From assembly GCA_947589625.1 (NCBI GenBank), contig CANQCM010000009.1, forward strand, positions 1 to 18,059: 18,059 nucleotides of DNA, read 5' to 3'. The notes under the pieces are model-generated. The model saw only the letters and a program-made list of their open reading frames with translations. It ran no database searches and had not been told where the DNA came from. Positions 1-6,521 of the stretch are shown here, piece by piece; the first letter of the stretch is position 1; each line of letters starts with the position of its first letter. The translations under genes and the position numbers were made by a program. The DNA is from an uncultured Alphaproteobacteria bacterium. Its GTDB lineage: Bacteria; Pseudomonadota; Alphaproteobacteria; Rs-D84.

Positions 1-64
1 TATTCGTGCATTTTATTCAGACATTCACATTGTTCCTAGAATTGAAAAATTAAGAAAGAGAGTT
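1..64. other. Intergenic stretch with no recognisable feature
   Basis: AT-rich sequence at the low-coordinate edge of the window. I see no convincing coding region, promoter, terminator or repeat here. It lies downstream of the rpsK terminator, so it belongs to whatever gene lies beyond the window. Confidence 0.5.
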
Positions 65-124
65 GTCATCCTGGGGCTTGACCCCAGGACCCAGGTCATT
101 AAATGCCGTTCGCGTAGCGAACAC
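65..124. repeat. Palindromic intergenic repeat, copy 1
   Basis: This is a composite unit of two dyads. The first (70-88) is CCTGGGG-CTTGA-CCCCAGG, a 7-bp stem (8 with the flanking T-A) and a CTTGA loop. The second (108-122) is GTTCGC-GTA-GCGAAC. The unit begins GTCAT and has CCAG just after the first dyad. It recurs at 131-188 with the same layout, the same loop and a changed but still paired stem. It resembles the dispersed GTCAT...CTTGA...CCAG palindromes of alphaproteobacterial genomes; that family placement is from memory, not a search. Confidence 0.8.
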
Positions 125-130
125 TCCTTT

Positions 131-188
131 GTCATTCCACGGCTTGACCGTGGAATCCAGTTAATGATGCCGTTCGCGCAGCGAACAC
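131..188. repeat. Palindromic intergenic repeat, copy 2
   Basis: Second copy of the composite unit. The first dyad (134-156) is ATTCCACGG-CTTGA-CCGTGGAAT, a 9-bp stem with the same five-base loop as copy 1. The second dyad (172-186) is GTTCGC-GCA-GCGAAC. Relative to copy 1, four stem pairs have changed on both sides so that pairing is kept. That argues the folded form matters, or that copies spread as hairpins. Confidence 0.8.
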
Positions 189-192
189 AACT

Positions 193-223
193 ACTAACCA
201 CTAACACTAATCACTAACCACTA
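193..223. repeat. Short tandem repeat of ACTAACC-type heptamers
   Basis: Consecutive units read ACTAACC, ACTAAC, ACTAATC, ACTAACC and ACTA. The array abuts the T-run of the rpsK terminator. The first 16 bases (193-208) are found in exact reverse complement at 18043-18058, on the far side of the whole gene block, so this is probably a dispersed simple repeat. Confidence 0.7.
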
Positions 224-247
224 AAAAACGCCCCGAATGGGGCGTTT
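223..247 (-). terminator. Rho-independent terminator after rpsK
   Basis: Read on the minus strand this is a 9-bp stem (AAACGCCCC, loop ATTC, GGGGCGTTT) running into a T-tract (228 down to 223). It starts three bases after the rpsK stop codon. It is a textbook intrinsic terminator and marks the 3' end of the cluster, showing that rpsK is the last gene of the transcript. Confidence 0.93.
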
Positions 248-249
248 GT

Positions 250-633
250 TTATACACGACGAACTTTCTTTGGACGACAACCATTATGTGGAATGCGTGT
301 CGTATCTGTAATGGACTGAACAATCAAACCTGCATTTGCCAAACCGCGCACCGCAGATTCACGACCTTGACCAATACCGCGCATCAACACATCAACAGTT
401 TTCATTCCCATTTCTGCAACTTTCTTGCCGACTGCATCTGCAACAACAGTTGCCGCATACGGTGTAGATTTTTTTGCACCTTTGAAATTGTTCGCGCCTG
501 CTGTTGCCCATGTCAAAACAGCACCAGATGGGTCTGTGATTGTAATACGTGTATTGTTATTTGTCGCAACCACATGCGCAATGCCATGTGAAACTTTTTT
601 TACGACTTTCTTTTTTGCTTTTGTTACTGCCAT
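250..633 (-). CDS. rpsK: 30S ribosomal protein S11
   Basis: S11 sits on the platform of the 30S subunit beside S6 and S18 and helps shape the mRNA exit region. The 127-residue product has the usual length. Residues 44-60 carry the AGANNFKGAKKSTPYAA-type block, and the C-terminal third holds the family signature from GQGRESAVRGL (88-98) to RIPHNGCRPKKVRRV (113-127). N117-G118 matches the Asn-Gly site that isomerises to isoaspartate in E. coli S11. A Lys-rich N-terminus (5-13) is typical. It follows rpsM by 63 bases and ends directly in a terminator. In most bacteria rpoA would come next; here it does not. Confidence 0.98.
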   Translation of the reverse strand: MAVTKAKKKVVKKVSHGIAHVVATNNNTRITITDPSGAVLTWATAGANNFKGAKKSTPYAATVVADAVGKKVAEMGMKTVDVLMRGIGQGRESAVRGLANAGLIVQSITDTTRIPHNGCRPKKVRRV

Positions 634-696
634 TATTTTTTACCTTTTATTAGATGTCTTCAATTAACTGATATGTTAATCTCTACCTTTTATTTT

Positions 697-1074
697 TTAT
701 TTACCCTTGGTCGCAGAACCTGCCACAACAACGCGTTTGCCTTTACGGGTACGTGCGTTTGTTTGTGTGCGTTGACCGCGAACTGGCAAACGATTACGAT
801 GACGAATGCCGCGATATGTTTTCAAATCTTGCAAACGTTTAATGTTCATTGCAACTTCGCGCCGAACATCGCCTTCTACTTTGAAATTATCTTCAATATA
901 TTTTGAAATACGAATAACATCTTCGTCAGTTAAATCTTTGGCGCGCAAGCCGTCTTTTAATTTCAACGCCTTGCAAATTTGGGCAGATTTTGCTGGCCCA
1001 ATGCCATGAATATACCGCAGCGCGATTTCAATGCGCTTTTCTGACGGAATGTTAACACCTGCTATACGTGCCAT
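697..1074 (-). CDS. rpsM: 30S ribosomal protein S13
   Basis: S13 is in the 30S head, contacts the P-site tRNA and forms bridges to the 50S subunit. The 125-residue product starts MARIAGVNIP, has the helix-turn region YIHGIGPAKS (21-30) and the C-terminal signature TYRGIRHRNRLPVRGQRTQT (86-105) followed by a basic tail. It is the first gene after the promoter at 1108-1135, with the ribosome-binding sequence AAGGA upstream of the ATG, so rpsM-rpsK can be expressed as a separate two-gene unit. The usual adk gene between secY and rpsM is missing; the gap is only 78 bases. Confidence 0.98.
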   Translation of the reverse strand: MARIAGVNIPSEKRIEIALRYIHGIGPAKSAQICKALKLKDGLRAKDLTDEDVIRISKYIEDNFKVEGDVRREVAMNIKRLQDLKTYRGIRHRNRLPVRGQRTQTNARTRKGKRVVVAGSATKGK

Positions 1075-1107
1075 ATTTTGTTTTCCTTTTTTATTTTCTG
1101 TCGCATA

Positions 1108-1135
1108 ATTTTAACTTAAATGCGGCAAATGTCAA
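1108..1135 (-). promoter_or_regulatory. Probable sigma70-type promoter for rpsM-rpsK
   Basis: On the minus strand a perfect -35 box TTGACA (1130-1135) is followed after 16 bases by TAAAAT (1108-1113). It lies in the secY-rpsM gap, about 33 bases from the rpsM start, where an alpha-operon promoter is expected. Spacing is one short of optimal. The prediction rests on sequence alone. Confidence 0.75.
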
Positions 1136-1152
1136 ATTAGTTTTCGTCGTGA

Positions 1153-2469
1153 TTAACGGAAACGCCCTTTTTTAGATGTGTTATTGATAACACTTTTGTA
1201 TTTTTTCGCAACCAGATAAGATTGAACTTGGTTCATCGTATCCAGCACGACCCCAGCCACGATTAACACACTGGTTCCGCCGATTGCCAGCGGCATACCC
1301 ATGCGCGCGTTCAGAATTATCGGCAATACACAGACAACAATCAAATACACAACACCAATCGCCGTTGTGCGCGATACAACCCCATCAAGGAAATGTGTGG
1401 TCTGTTCGCCAGGACGCACCCCAGGTATATACCCACCTGCGTTTTTCAGGTTGTTGCTGGTTTCTTCTGAATTGAAAATCACTGCGGTTTGGAAATACGC
1501 AAAGAACGCAATCAAAACCGTATATGTGATAATGTATGACCATGTTCCGTATGTAAAGAACCCAATAATTGATTGCACAATCAGATTTTCACTTTGCACA
1601 AAACGTTGCACAAATGCAGGCAACATCATAATACTGGCGGCGAACACAGGCCCCATAACCCCAGACATATTAACCTTGATTGGCAAATAAGACGCGTTTG
1701 TGTTCATAACACCGTTTGCCATCGCTTGACGCGGATATAAAATCTGAATGCGACGTTGTGCTTGTTCAAAGAACGCAATCAGCGCGACAATGCCAACCAC
1801 AAATCCGATAACTAATGCAATCATCGCAGGCGACATTTGTCCCACAGAACCCAACGAGAATATCTTGGCGATACCACTGGGGACTTGGGCAATAATACCT
1901 GCAAAAATCAACAACGATGCGCCCTGCCCTATGCCACGCGCAGTAATTTGTTCTGCCAACCACATGACAAAGACAGTTCCGCCAACTAACGCAATAATTG
2001 CCGACAATTCAAACGCAAAGCCTGGATTTACCACCGCCGCAATACCATTAACTGGCGCCATAGATTCCAAACCGCGAATAACCGCCCAGCCTTGGACAAT
2101 TGCCAAAAACACCGCCAAATAGCGCGTGTATTGGTTGATTTTGATACGTCCCGATTCGCCTTCTTTGCGTAAATCACTCAGAGATTTGCTGGTTGCGGTC
2201 AACAATTGCAACACGATAGACGCGGAAATGTACGGGAAAATATTCAATGCCAACACAGACATACGCGACAGCGAACCGCCTGCAAACATATCAAACATTC
2301 CCATCATGCCACTGCCTTCGCCAGAAAACAGGTGCAACACCGCAGACGCATTTACCCCAGGCAATGGAATAAACGAACCAATACGGTACACCACCAGCGC
2401 AGCCAATGTGAACAAAATGCGCTTTTGCAAATCAGTCAGGTTTTTGTAAAAATTTTTCAAAAATTTCAT
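1153..2469 (-). CDS. secY: Protein translocase subunit SecY
   Basis: SecY is the channel of the SecYEG translocon in the inner membrane. The product is 438 residues with ten hydrophobic segments, the family norm. The plug region follows TM1 (around 50-75), and the conserved cytosolic loop GGYIPGVRPGEQT (345-357) contains the arginine (R352) equivalent to the SecA-contacting arginine of E. coli. The segment GGTSVLIVAGVVLDT (397-411) is also typical. A TTG two codons upstream is possible, but AAGG lies nine bases before the ATG at 2469 and only three before the TTG, so I chose the ATG. It ends the spc block after rplO, as in most bacteria. The AAGG sits in a small hairpin (2473-2490). Confidence 0.97.
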   Translation of the reverse strand: MKFLKNFYKNLTDLQKRILFTLAALVVYRIGSFIPLPGVNASAVLHLFSGEGSGMMGMFDMFAGGSLSRMSVLALNIFPYISASIVLQLLTATSKSLSDLRKEGESGRIKINQYTRYLAVFLAIVQGWAVIRGLESMAPVNGIAAVVNPGFAFELSAIIALVGGTVFVMWLAEQITARGIGQGASLLIFAGIIAQVPSGIAKIFSLGSVGQMSPAMIALVIGFVVGIVALIAFFEQAQRRIQILYPRQAMANGVMNTNASYLPIKVNMSGVMGPVFAASIMMLPAFVQRFVQSENLIVQSIIGFFTYGTWSYIITYTVLIAFFAYFQTAVIFNSEETSNNLKNAGGYIPGVRPGEQTTHFLDGVVSRTTAIGVVYLIVVCVLPIILNARMGMPLAIGGTSVLIVAGVVLDTMNQVQSYLVAKKYKSVINNTSKKGRFR

Positions 2470-2472
2470 CTG

Positions 2473-2490
2473 CAATAACCTTGGCTATTG
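2473..2490 (-). promoter_or_regulatory. Hairpin holding the secY ribosome-binding site
   Basis: On the minus strand CAATAGCC and GGTTATTG can pair over eight positions (one G-U) around an AA turn, which in practice would open to a larger loop. The AAGG thought to serve secY straddles the turn and the 3' arm, so folding would hide it. Whether this matters in the cell cannot be judged from the sequence. Confidence 0.4.
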
Positions 2491-2499
2491 ATATTCAGA

Positions 2500-2958
2500 T
2501 TATTTGTTTTTGATTGTACCACCCGCTTTGGTAATTGCAGCCTCGGCAGATTTTGACCATTTGTCTGCGACAATATTGACAGGCGATTTGATTTCACCTT
2601 TGGCCAAAACTTTCAGACCAGACAATTTGCGATTAACAATTTTTGCCGCCAACAATGTATCAATTGTAATTGTTTCTTTTGGATTGATTTTGCCAGACGC
2701 AATGAATTTTTCAATTTCGCCCAGATTGATTGTTGTATATTCTTTGGCATGTGGATTGTTAAAACCAAATTTTGGAAAACGACGCAGAATTGGCATTTGA
2801 CCACCTTGGAATGTGGCTTGCTTGCGCGAACCTGCACGTGCCTTTTGACCTTTGTTACCACGGCCTGCTGTTTTACCATTGCCAGAACCAATACCACGAC
2901 CAACGCGTTTAACATTTGCGCGCGCGCCGAAATTATCCATCAGTGCATTTAATTTCAT
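2500..2958 (-). CDS. rplO: 50S ribosomal protein L15
   Basis: L15 stabilises the 23S rRNA core and joins late in 50S assembly. The 152-residue product opens MKLNALMDN and carries the long Gly/Arg/Lys extension that threads into rRNA, including VGRGIGSGNGKTAGRGNKGQ (19-38) and the FQGGQMP block around 50-56. The C-terminal globular half (about 75-150) fits the L15/L18e fold. AAGGAAAGATT precedes the ATG. It lies between rpmD and secY, its standard place. Confidence 0.97.
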   Translation of the reverse strand: MKLNALMDNFGARANVKRVGRGIGSGNGKTAGRGNKGQKARAGSRKQATFQGGQMPILRRFPKFGFNNPHAKEYTTINLGEIEKFIASGKINPKETITIDTLLAAKIVNRKLSGLKVLAKGEIKSPVNIVADKWSKSAEAAITKAGGTIKNK

Positions 2959-2979
2959 AATCTTTCCTTTTTGTCCTAT

Positions 2980-3024
2980 GACTATAATTATATAGTCTTT
3001 TTTCGCACCAGAACAAGTGTTCTG
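2980..3024. other. Two adjacent dyads between rpmD and rplO
   Basis: GACTATA-ATTA-TATAGTC (2980-2997) is a 7-bp stem with a four-base loop. CAGAACA-AG-TGTTCTG (3009-3024) is a 7-bp dyad with a two-base centre. A run of T on the plus strand between them gives a weak terminator look in the direction opposite to transcription. The function is unknown; the 86-base gap is one of the longer ones in the spc block. Confidence 0.45.
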
Positions 3025-3044
3025 ATACTCGGTTTAATTAAAAT

Positions 3045-3224
3045 TTATTTTTCAACGATTTTCACCAGATGTGAAACCTTGGCAACCATACCGCGAACCG
3101 CAGGTGTATCGCCAACTTCGTTTTCTTTACCAATGCGCCCCAAACCCAAAGCCTTGACAACTTTGCGTTGTGCTTCTGGGCGACCGATAATACTTCTAAC
3201 TTGTTTTACAATTATAGTAGCCAT
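3045..3224 (-). CDS. rpmD: 50S ribosomal protein L30
   Basis: L30 is a small 50S protein near helices of 23S rRNA domain II. The 59-residue product begins MATIIVKQVRSIIGRP, contains RKVVKALGLGRIGKENE (20-36) and ends VAKVSHLVKIVEK, all typical of bacterial L30, whose usual length is about 60 residues. AACGGAG lies upstream of the ATG. It sits 31 bases after rpsE and before rplO, the standard position. I translated it by hand; the reading frame is clean from ATG to TAA. Confidence 0.96.
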   Translation of the reverse strand: MATIIVKQVRSIIGRPEAQRKVVKALGLGRIGKENEVGDTPAVRGMVAKVSHLVKIVEK

Positions 3225-3255
3225 AATTATACACTCCGTTTTTTATCAATGCCCA

Positions 3256-3816
3256 TTATTTATCTTCATTGGCACTTTCTTCTGTGGGCTTTTTACCATC
3301 ACGACCAGCAATGATTTCAGCCACAGTTTTACCACGACGCGCCGCAACAGTTTTTGGCGAATTCATTTTAGAAAACGCAATGAACGCTGCACGAATCATA
3401 TTGTTTGGATTGTTTGAACCTTGTGATTTCACAACAACGTCTTGAACACCCAAGCATTCAAACACTGCACGCAATGCACCACCTGCAATAATACCAGTAC
3501 CAGGAACAGCACTGCGCACCACCAATTTACTGGCACCATATTTTGCCGCACTGTCATGATGCAATGTGCGACCTTCTTTCAATGGTACACGAATCATTTT
3601 TGCCTTGGCAGCTTTGGTTGCTTTCTGTACAGCACTTTGTACTTCCAATGCTTTACCTTTGCCAAATCCAACGCGACCTGCCTTGTCCCCAACAACAACC
3701 AGTGCCGAGAAAGACATATTACGACCGCCCTTTACAGTTTTGGATACGCGGTTGATGGAAACTAATTTATCAACCAAGTTATCTGTCTGCAATTTTTTAT
3801 CATCAAATTTTGCCAT
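3256..3816 (-). CDS. rpsE: 30S ribosomal protein S5
   Basis: S5 is in the 30S body at the mRNA entry, contributing to decoding fidelity and helicase activity. The 186-residue product has the double-stranded RNA-binding-like N-terminal domain with NRVSKTVKGGRNMSF (22-36), the loop where spectinomycin-resistance changes occur in other bacteria. It then has VVVGDKAGRVGFGKGKA (40-56) and the C-terminal domain VPGTGIIAGGALRAV (104-118). The spectinomycin loop looks wild type. The last 15 or so residues are a charged extension (KKPTEESANEDK). It follows rplR by 29 bases. Confidence 0.98.
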   Translation of the reverse strand: MAKFDDKKLQTDNLVDKLVSINRVSKTVKGGRNMSFSALVVVGDKAGRVGFGKGKALEVQSAVQKATKAAKAKMIRVPLKEGRTLHHDSAAKYGASKLVVRSAVPGTGIIAGGALRAVFECLGVQDVVVKSQGSNNPNNMIRAAFIAFSKMNSPKTVAARRGKTVAEIIAGRDGKKPTEESANEDK

Positions 3817-3845
3817 TTTATAAAACTCCGTATCTGGAAACCCGA

Positions 3846-4202
3846 TTAAATTCTGACGCCGCCTGCGCGAATTGCATCGCCCAGCGCCTTGACCCGACCA
3901 TGATAGCGATATGCGCCACGGTCAAAATAGCAATTGTCTGCAATTTTTGCTTTGACTGCGCGTTGTGCAAATGCTGCACCAACTAATTCAGCCCCTGCAA
4001 TATTCCAGCCTTTGCCTTTGAAATCTTTTTCTTTTGACGACGCTGCACAAATTGTATGACCCTTGACATCGTCAATGGCTTGCACTTCTATATGGCGACC
4101 AGAACGGAAAACCGAAATACGAATTTTCCCAGGGTTTTTGCGTTTCAACGCACCGCGTGTTGCCAATTTGCGTCTTTCTTCACTTGATAAATGTTTCAAC
4201 AT
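3846..4202 (-). CDS. rplR: 50S ribosomal protein L18
   Basis: L18 binds 5S rRNA and anchors it in the central protuberance with L5. The preferred product is 118 residues, starting MLKHLSSEERRKLATRG. A longer frame begins 14 codons upstream at 4244, but AAGGA lies seven bases before the ATG at 4202, and the extra N-terminus runs through a hairpin (4222-4241), so the shorter start is preferred. Family blocks are ISVFRSGRHIEVQAIDD (29-45) and the end FDRGAYRYHGRVKALGDAI. It lies between rplF and rpsE. Confidence 0.96.
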   Translation of the reverse strand: MLKHLSSEERRKLATRGALKRKNPGKIRISVFRSGRHIEVQAIDDVKGHTICAASSKEKDFKGKGWNIAGAELVGAAFAQRAVKAKIADNCYFDRGAYRYHGRVKALGDAIRAGGVRI

Positions 4203-4221
4203 TTTCGTATCCTTTTTTTCA

Positions 4222-4241
4222 ATTTCCGTAACAGCGGAAAT
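4222..4241 (-). repeat. Small hairpin with TAACAG loop between rplF and rplR
   Basis: ATTTCCG-TAACAG-CGGAAAT on the plus strand gives a 7-bp stem and six-base loop. The same loop with a related stem (TCCCG-TAACAG-CGGGA) lies at 6175-6190 between rplX and rplE. Both fall in intercistronic gaps of the same transcript. They could be small palindromic repeat insertions or RNA sites. Confidence 0.6.
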
Positions 4242-4250
4242 CATACTTTA

Positions 4251-4802
4251 TTATTTCTTTTTGCCTTCTTTACGGCGGATTCTTTCGCCCTTATAGAAGA
4301 TGCCTTTACCTTTGTACGGGTCAGCCTTGCGCAGTTTATGAATTTTATCTGCGAATTGACCAACCTGACATTTATCTGTACCTTTGATGGTAAATTCTGT
4401 TGGTGTGCCACCCATTTCAACGGTTAATCCCGCAGGTATTTCCATCACGACATCGTGTGAAAAACCAACAACCAATGTCAATTTATTACCTGACACAGAT
4501 GCTTTATAACCAACACCGTTCATATACATTTCTTTGCTGAAACCTTCAGATACACCGTCTACTGCCGCGCGAACATTACGGGTCATTGTACCCCACATTG
4601 CGCGTGAAGTTTTATCTTCGGCATCTTTTGGTGTTACAACAACATGATTGTTTTCAATTGCAACATCAACCAAACCAGAATGCTTGGTATCCAAAGACAG
4701 TTTCAGTTCGCCTTTCGGCCCTTTGATAACCAGTGTGTCGCCTGCAATTGCCGCAGACACGCCGTTTTTCAATTCAACTGGATATTTTCCTGCACGAGAC
4801 AT
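4251..4802 (-). CDS. rplF: 50S ribosomal protein L6
   Basis: L6 binds near the sarcin-ricin loop and the factor-binding region of the 50S subunit. The 183-residue product starts MSRAGKYPVEL and has the two repeated alpha/beta domains of the family. The C-terminal signature is KVGYKA-like NGVGYKASVSGNKLTLVVGF, then IKGTDKCQVGQFADKIHKLR and DPYKGKGIFYKGE. A GTG one codon earlier (4805) is possible; AAGGA seven bases before the ATG favours 4802. It lies 21 bases after rpsH. Confidence 0.97.
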   Translation of the reverse strand: MSRAGKYPVELKNGVSAAIAGDTLVIKGPKGELKLSLDTKHSGLVDVAIENNHVVVTPKDAEDKTSRAMWGTMTRNVRAAVDGVSEGFSKEMYMNGVGYKASVSGNKLTLVVGFSHDVVMEIPAGLTVEMGGTPTEFTIKGTDKCQVGQFADKIHKLRKADPYKGKGIFYKGERIRRKEGKKK

Positions 4803-4823
4803 CACTTAATCCTTACTTCTTAA

Positions 4824-5222
4824 TTAGATAACCTTGCACAAAACTTCACCACCGACATTCATCAACCGTGCCTTGTGGTCTGTCATAACGCCGTTTGGTG
4901 TTGATACAATTGCAATACCCAAACCATTAGATACGCGTGGCATTTTTGCACAGCCTGAATAAACGCGCCGACCAGGTTTTGAAACCACAGATATTTCTTG
5001 GATTGCGCCGTTGCCACCAACATATTTCAATTCAACGACTAAATTTGTGCGGTGTTCATCAATTTTTTCTTGACGGAAATCATTGATAAAACCTTCATCT
5101 TTTAATACTTGCAAAACCGCAGCACGCAGTTTGCTGTTTGGAACGGTGATAGTTTCTTTACCAGCATTCTGACCATTGCGAATACGGGTCAACATATCTC
5201 CGATTGGGTGTGATAATGACAT
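4824..5222 (-). CDS. rpsH: 30S ribosomal protein S8
   Basis: S8 binds helix 21 of 16S rRNA and, in E. coli, represses the spc operon by binding its own mRNA near rplE. The 132-residue product starts MSLSHPIGDMLTRIRNGQNA and ends with the family signature GLGIAIVSTPNGVMTDHKA...GGEVLCKVI. It has one of the stronger ribosome-binding sites here (GAAGGAG). Just upstream of that is a small hairpin (5237-5250, AAGCC-AGAT-GGCTT on the minus strand). The 69-base gap to rpsN has no other recognised feature. Confidence 0.98.
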   Translation of the reverse strand: MSLSHPIGDMLTRIRNGQNAGKETITVPNSKLRAAVLQVLKDEGFINDFRQEKIDEHRTNLVVELKYVGGNGAIQEISVVSKPGRRVYSGCAKMPRVSNGLGIAIVSTPNGVMTDHKARLMNVGGEVLCKVI

Positions 5223-5291
5223 CGTTTTACTCCTTCAAGCCATCTGGCTTTGCTTCACTGGCTGCATTGTCCACAACCAGCACATTTAATT

Positions 5292-5594
5292 TTACCAACT
5301 TGATTTACGTACGCCTGGCAATTTACCTTCGGACGCCATTGTACGCAGTTGTTGACGGCACAGACCAAACATACGCGAATAACCACGCGCACGACCAGTA
5401 ACCGAACAACGATTGTGCAAACGAGTGCGATTCGCATTACGTGGCAATTTTGCCATTTTTTTCATCGCCTCCATTCTTTCTTCTGGCGTAGAATTGACAG
5501 ACATCTTAGCCTTGATCGCGTCATGCTTTTTTTCATAACGGGCGACTAATTTTTCACGTTTCTTTTGTTTATTGATTAACGCAAGTTTTGCCAT
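5292..5594 (-). CDS. rpsN: 30S ribosomal protein S14 (zinc-free type)
   Basis: S14 is a late-assembling protein of the 30S head. At 100 residues this is the long form. The C-terminal core RLHNRCSVTGRARGYSRMFG (58-77) lacks the paired CxxC motifs of the short zinc-binding form, so it is the C-minus type as in E. coli. It ends GKLPGVRKSSW. The position between rplE and rpsH is standard. The presence of this form says nothing about zinc-responsive paralogues elsewhere. Confidence 0.97.
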   Translation of the reverse strand: MAKLALINKQKKREKLVARYEKKHDAIKAKMSVNSTPEERMEAMKKMAKLPRNANRTRLHNRCSVTGRARGYSRMFGLCRQQLRTMASEGKLPGVRKSSW

Positions 5595-5609
5595 ATTTTT
5601 ACCTTTTTA

Positions 5610-6155
5610 TTATTTCAAAACCAACGGCAAGCCGATTTTAGTCAGCAATGCACGTGCTTCATCGTCTGTTTTCGCTGTTGTTGCGATTACAATGTCCATA
5701 CCACGAATCGCATCAATTTTATCAACAGAAATTTCTGGGAAAATCAGATGTTCGCGAATACCAAACGCATAATTGCCGCGACCATCAAATTTTGATTTGC
5801 TTAAACCACGAAAGTCTTTTACACGTGGCAATGCAACAGTAATCAATTTATCCAAGAAATCATACATTCTTTTACCGCGCAATGTAACCTTGGTGCCGAT
5901 GGCTTGACCTTCGCGCAGACGGTATGTCGCAATTGATTTTTTTGCATGTGTGATAATAGATTTTTGGGCTGCAATCGCGGTTAAATCTGCCGCCGCAGAA
6001 TCCAATTTCTTTTTATCAGAAACAGCTTCGCCAACGCCCATATTCAAAACGATTTTGGACAATTTTGGCACTGCCAATTTATTTGTGTACCCGAATTCTT
6101 TGATTAATTCAGGAACAATTTCTTTTTCATAAATTTCGCGCAATCTGCTTTGCAT
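5610..6155 (-). CDS. rplE: 50S ribosomal protein L5
   Basis: L5 binds 5S rRNA and the P-site tRNA elbow in the central protuberance. The 181-residue product has the expected blocks: KIVLNMGVGEA (35-45), the KKSIATYRLREGQAIGTKVTLRG region (about 73-95), the L5 C-terminal block DFRGLSKSKFDGRGNYAFGI, and MDIVIATTAKTDDEARALL. It follows rplX across a 47-base gap containing a hairpin. In E. coli the equivalent junction is the S8 repressor site. Confidence 0.98.
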   Translation of the reverse strand: MQSRLREIYEKEIVPELIKEFGYTNKLAVPKLSKIVLNMGVGEAVSDKKKLDSAAADLTAIAAQKSIITHAKKSIATYRLREGQAIGTKVTLRGKRMYDFLDKLITVALPRVKDFRGLSKSKFDGRGNYAFGIREHLIFPEISVDKIDAIRGMDIVIATTAKTDDEARALLTKIGLPLVLK

Positions 6156-6169
6156 TTTTTAATCCTTAA

Positions 6170-6190
6170 TGTTATCCCGTAACAGCGGGA
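6170..6190 (-). promoter_or_regulatory. Overlapping hairpins between rplX and rplE
   Basis: Two stems compete for the same bases: TGTTA-TCCCG-TAACA (6170-6184) and TCCCG-TAACAG-CGGGA (6175-6190). Only one can form at a time. The second shares its loop with the hairpin at 4222-4241. The location matches where S8 binds mRNA in E. coli, but I cannot identify the conserved S8-site core here, so regulation is only a possibility. Confidence 0.45.
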
Positions 6191-6202
6191 ATATTTTTAA
6201 CC

Positions 6203-6505
6203 TTACAGTGTCGCGCCAGATTTTTTCGCAACGCGAACTTTGACGCCCTTTTCCAATTTGTACCCAACGCGTGTTGCTTTTTTAGTTTTTGGATCAACCA
6301 ACGCAACATTGGACACATGCACAGGTGCTTCGCGGTCAATAATTTGACCAGGTTTTTCTTGTGTTGGTTTTATGTGCCATTTATGACGATTAACACCTTC
6401 AACTACAACCCGAGATTCCGCTGGCATTGCCTGCAAGACTTTGCCTTTGACACCCTTGTATTTTCCCGAAATAACTACGACTTCGTCGCCTTTTTTGATT
6501 TTCAT
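6203..6505 (-). CDS. rplX: 50S ribosomal protein L24
   Basis: L24 is an assembly-initiating protein that binds the 5' end of 23S rRNA. The 100-residue product has a KOW motif near the N-terminus (KKGDEVVVISGKYKGVKGKV, 4-23), then EGVNRHKWHIKPTQEKPGQI and VHVSNVALVDP, all standard. It follows rplN by only 16 bases, and AAGG precedes the ATG. Confidence 0.97.
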   Translation of the reverse strand: MKIKKGDEVVVISGKYKGVKGKVLQAMPAESRVVVEGVNRHKWHIKPTQEKPGQIIDREAPVHVSNVALVDPKTKKATRVGYKLEKGVKVRVAKKSGATL

Positions 6506-6521
6506 CTTGCTTTACCTTTTA

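Noticed and set aside
25..207. A 60-codon minus-strand open frame across the left-end repeats
   Set aside because: It is simply a translation of the two palindromic units (for example NWIPRSSRGMT and WVLGSSPRMT). Such frames are routinely mis-annotated in genomes with these repeats, and it has no ribosome-binding sequence.
1284..2478. Several plus-strand open frames opposite secY, and many more opposite the other genes
   Set aside because: All lie antisense to unmistakable conserved genes and read as low-complexity, Cys- or Thr-rich strings without ribosome-binding sequences.
2980..3003. Hairpin followed by T-run on the plus strand between rpmD and rplO, terminator-like
   Set aside because: It faces the wrong way for this operon and no plus-strand gene precedes it; the stem is nearly all A-T.
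3009..3024. AGAACAAGTGTTCT resembles the GAAC-N4-GTTC LexA box of Firmicutes and Actinobacteria
   Set aside because: Alphaproteobacterial LexA sites are of the GTTC-N7-GTTC type, and the gap lies inside a ribosomal operon with no promoter. The match is short enough to be chance.
5255..5437. A minus-strand frame ending KCAGCGQCSQ with closely spaced cysteines, resembling a metal-binding motif
   Set aside because: Most of it is an out-of-frame shadow of rpsN, which is a clear gene in another frame. Only the last 12 or so codons lie in the gap, and no start or ribosome-binding signal serves it.
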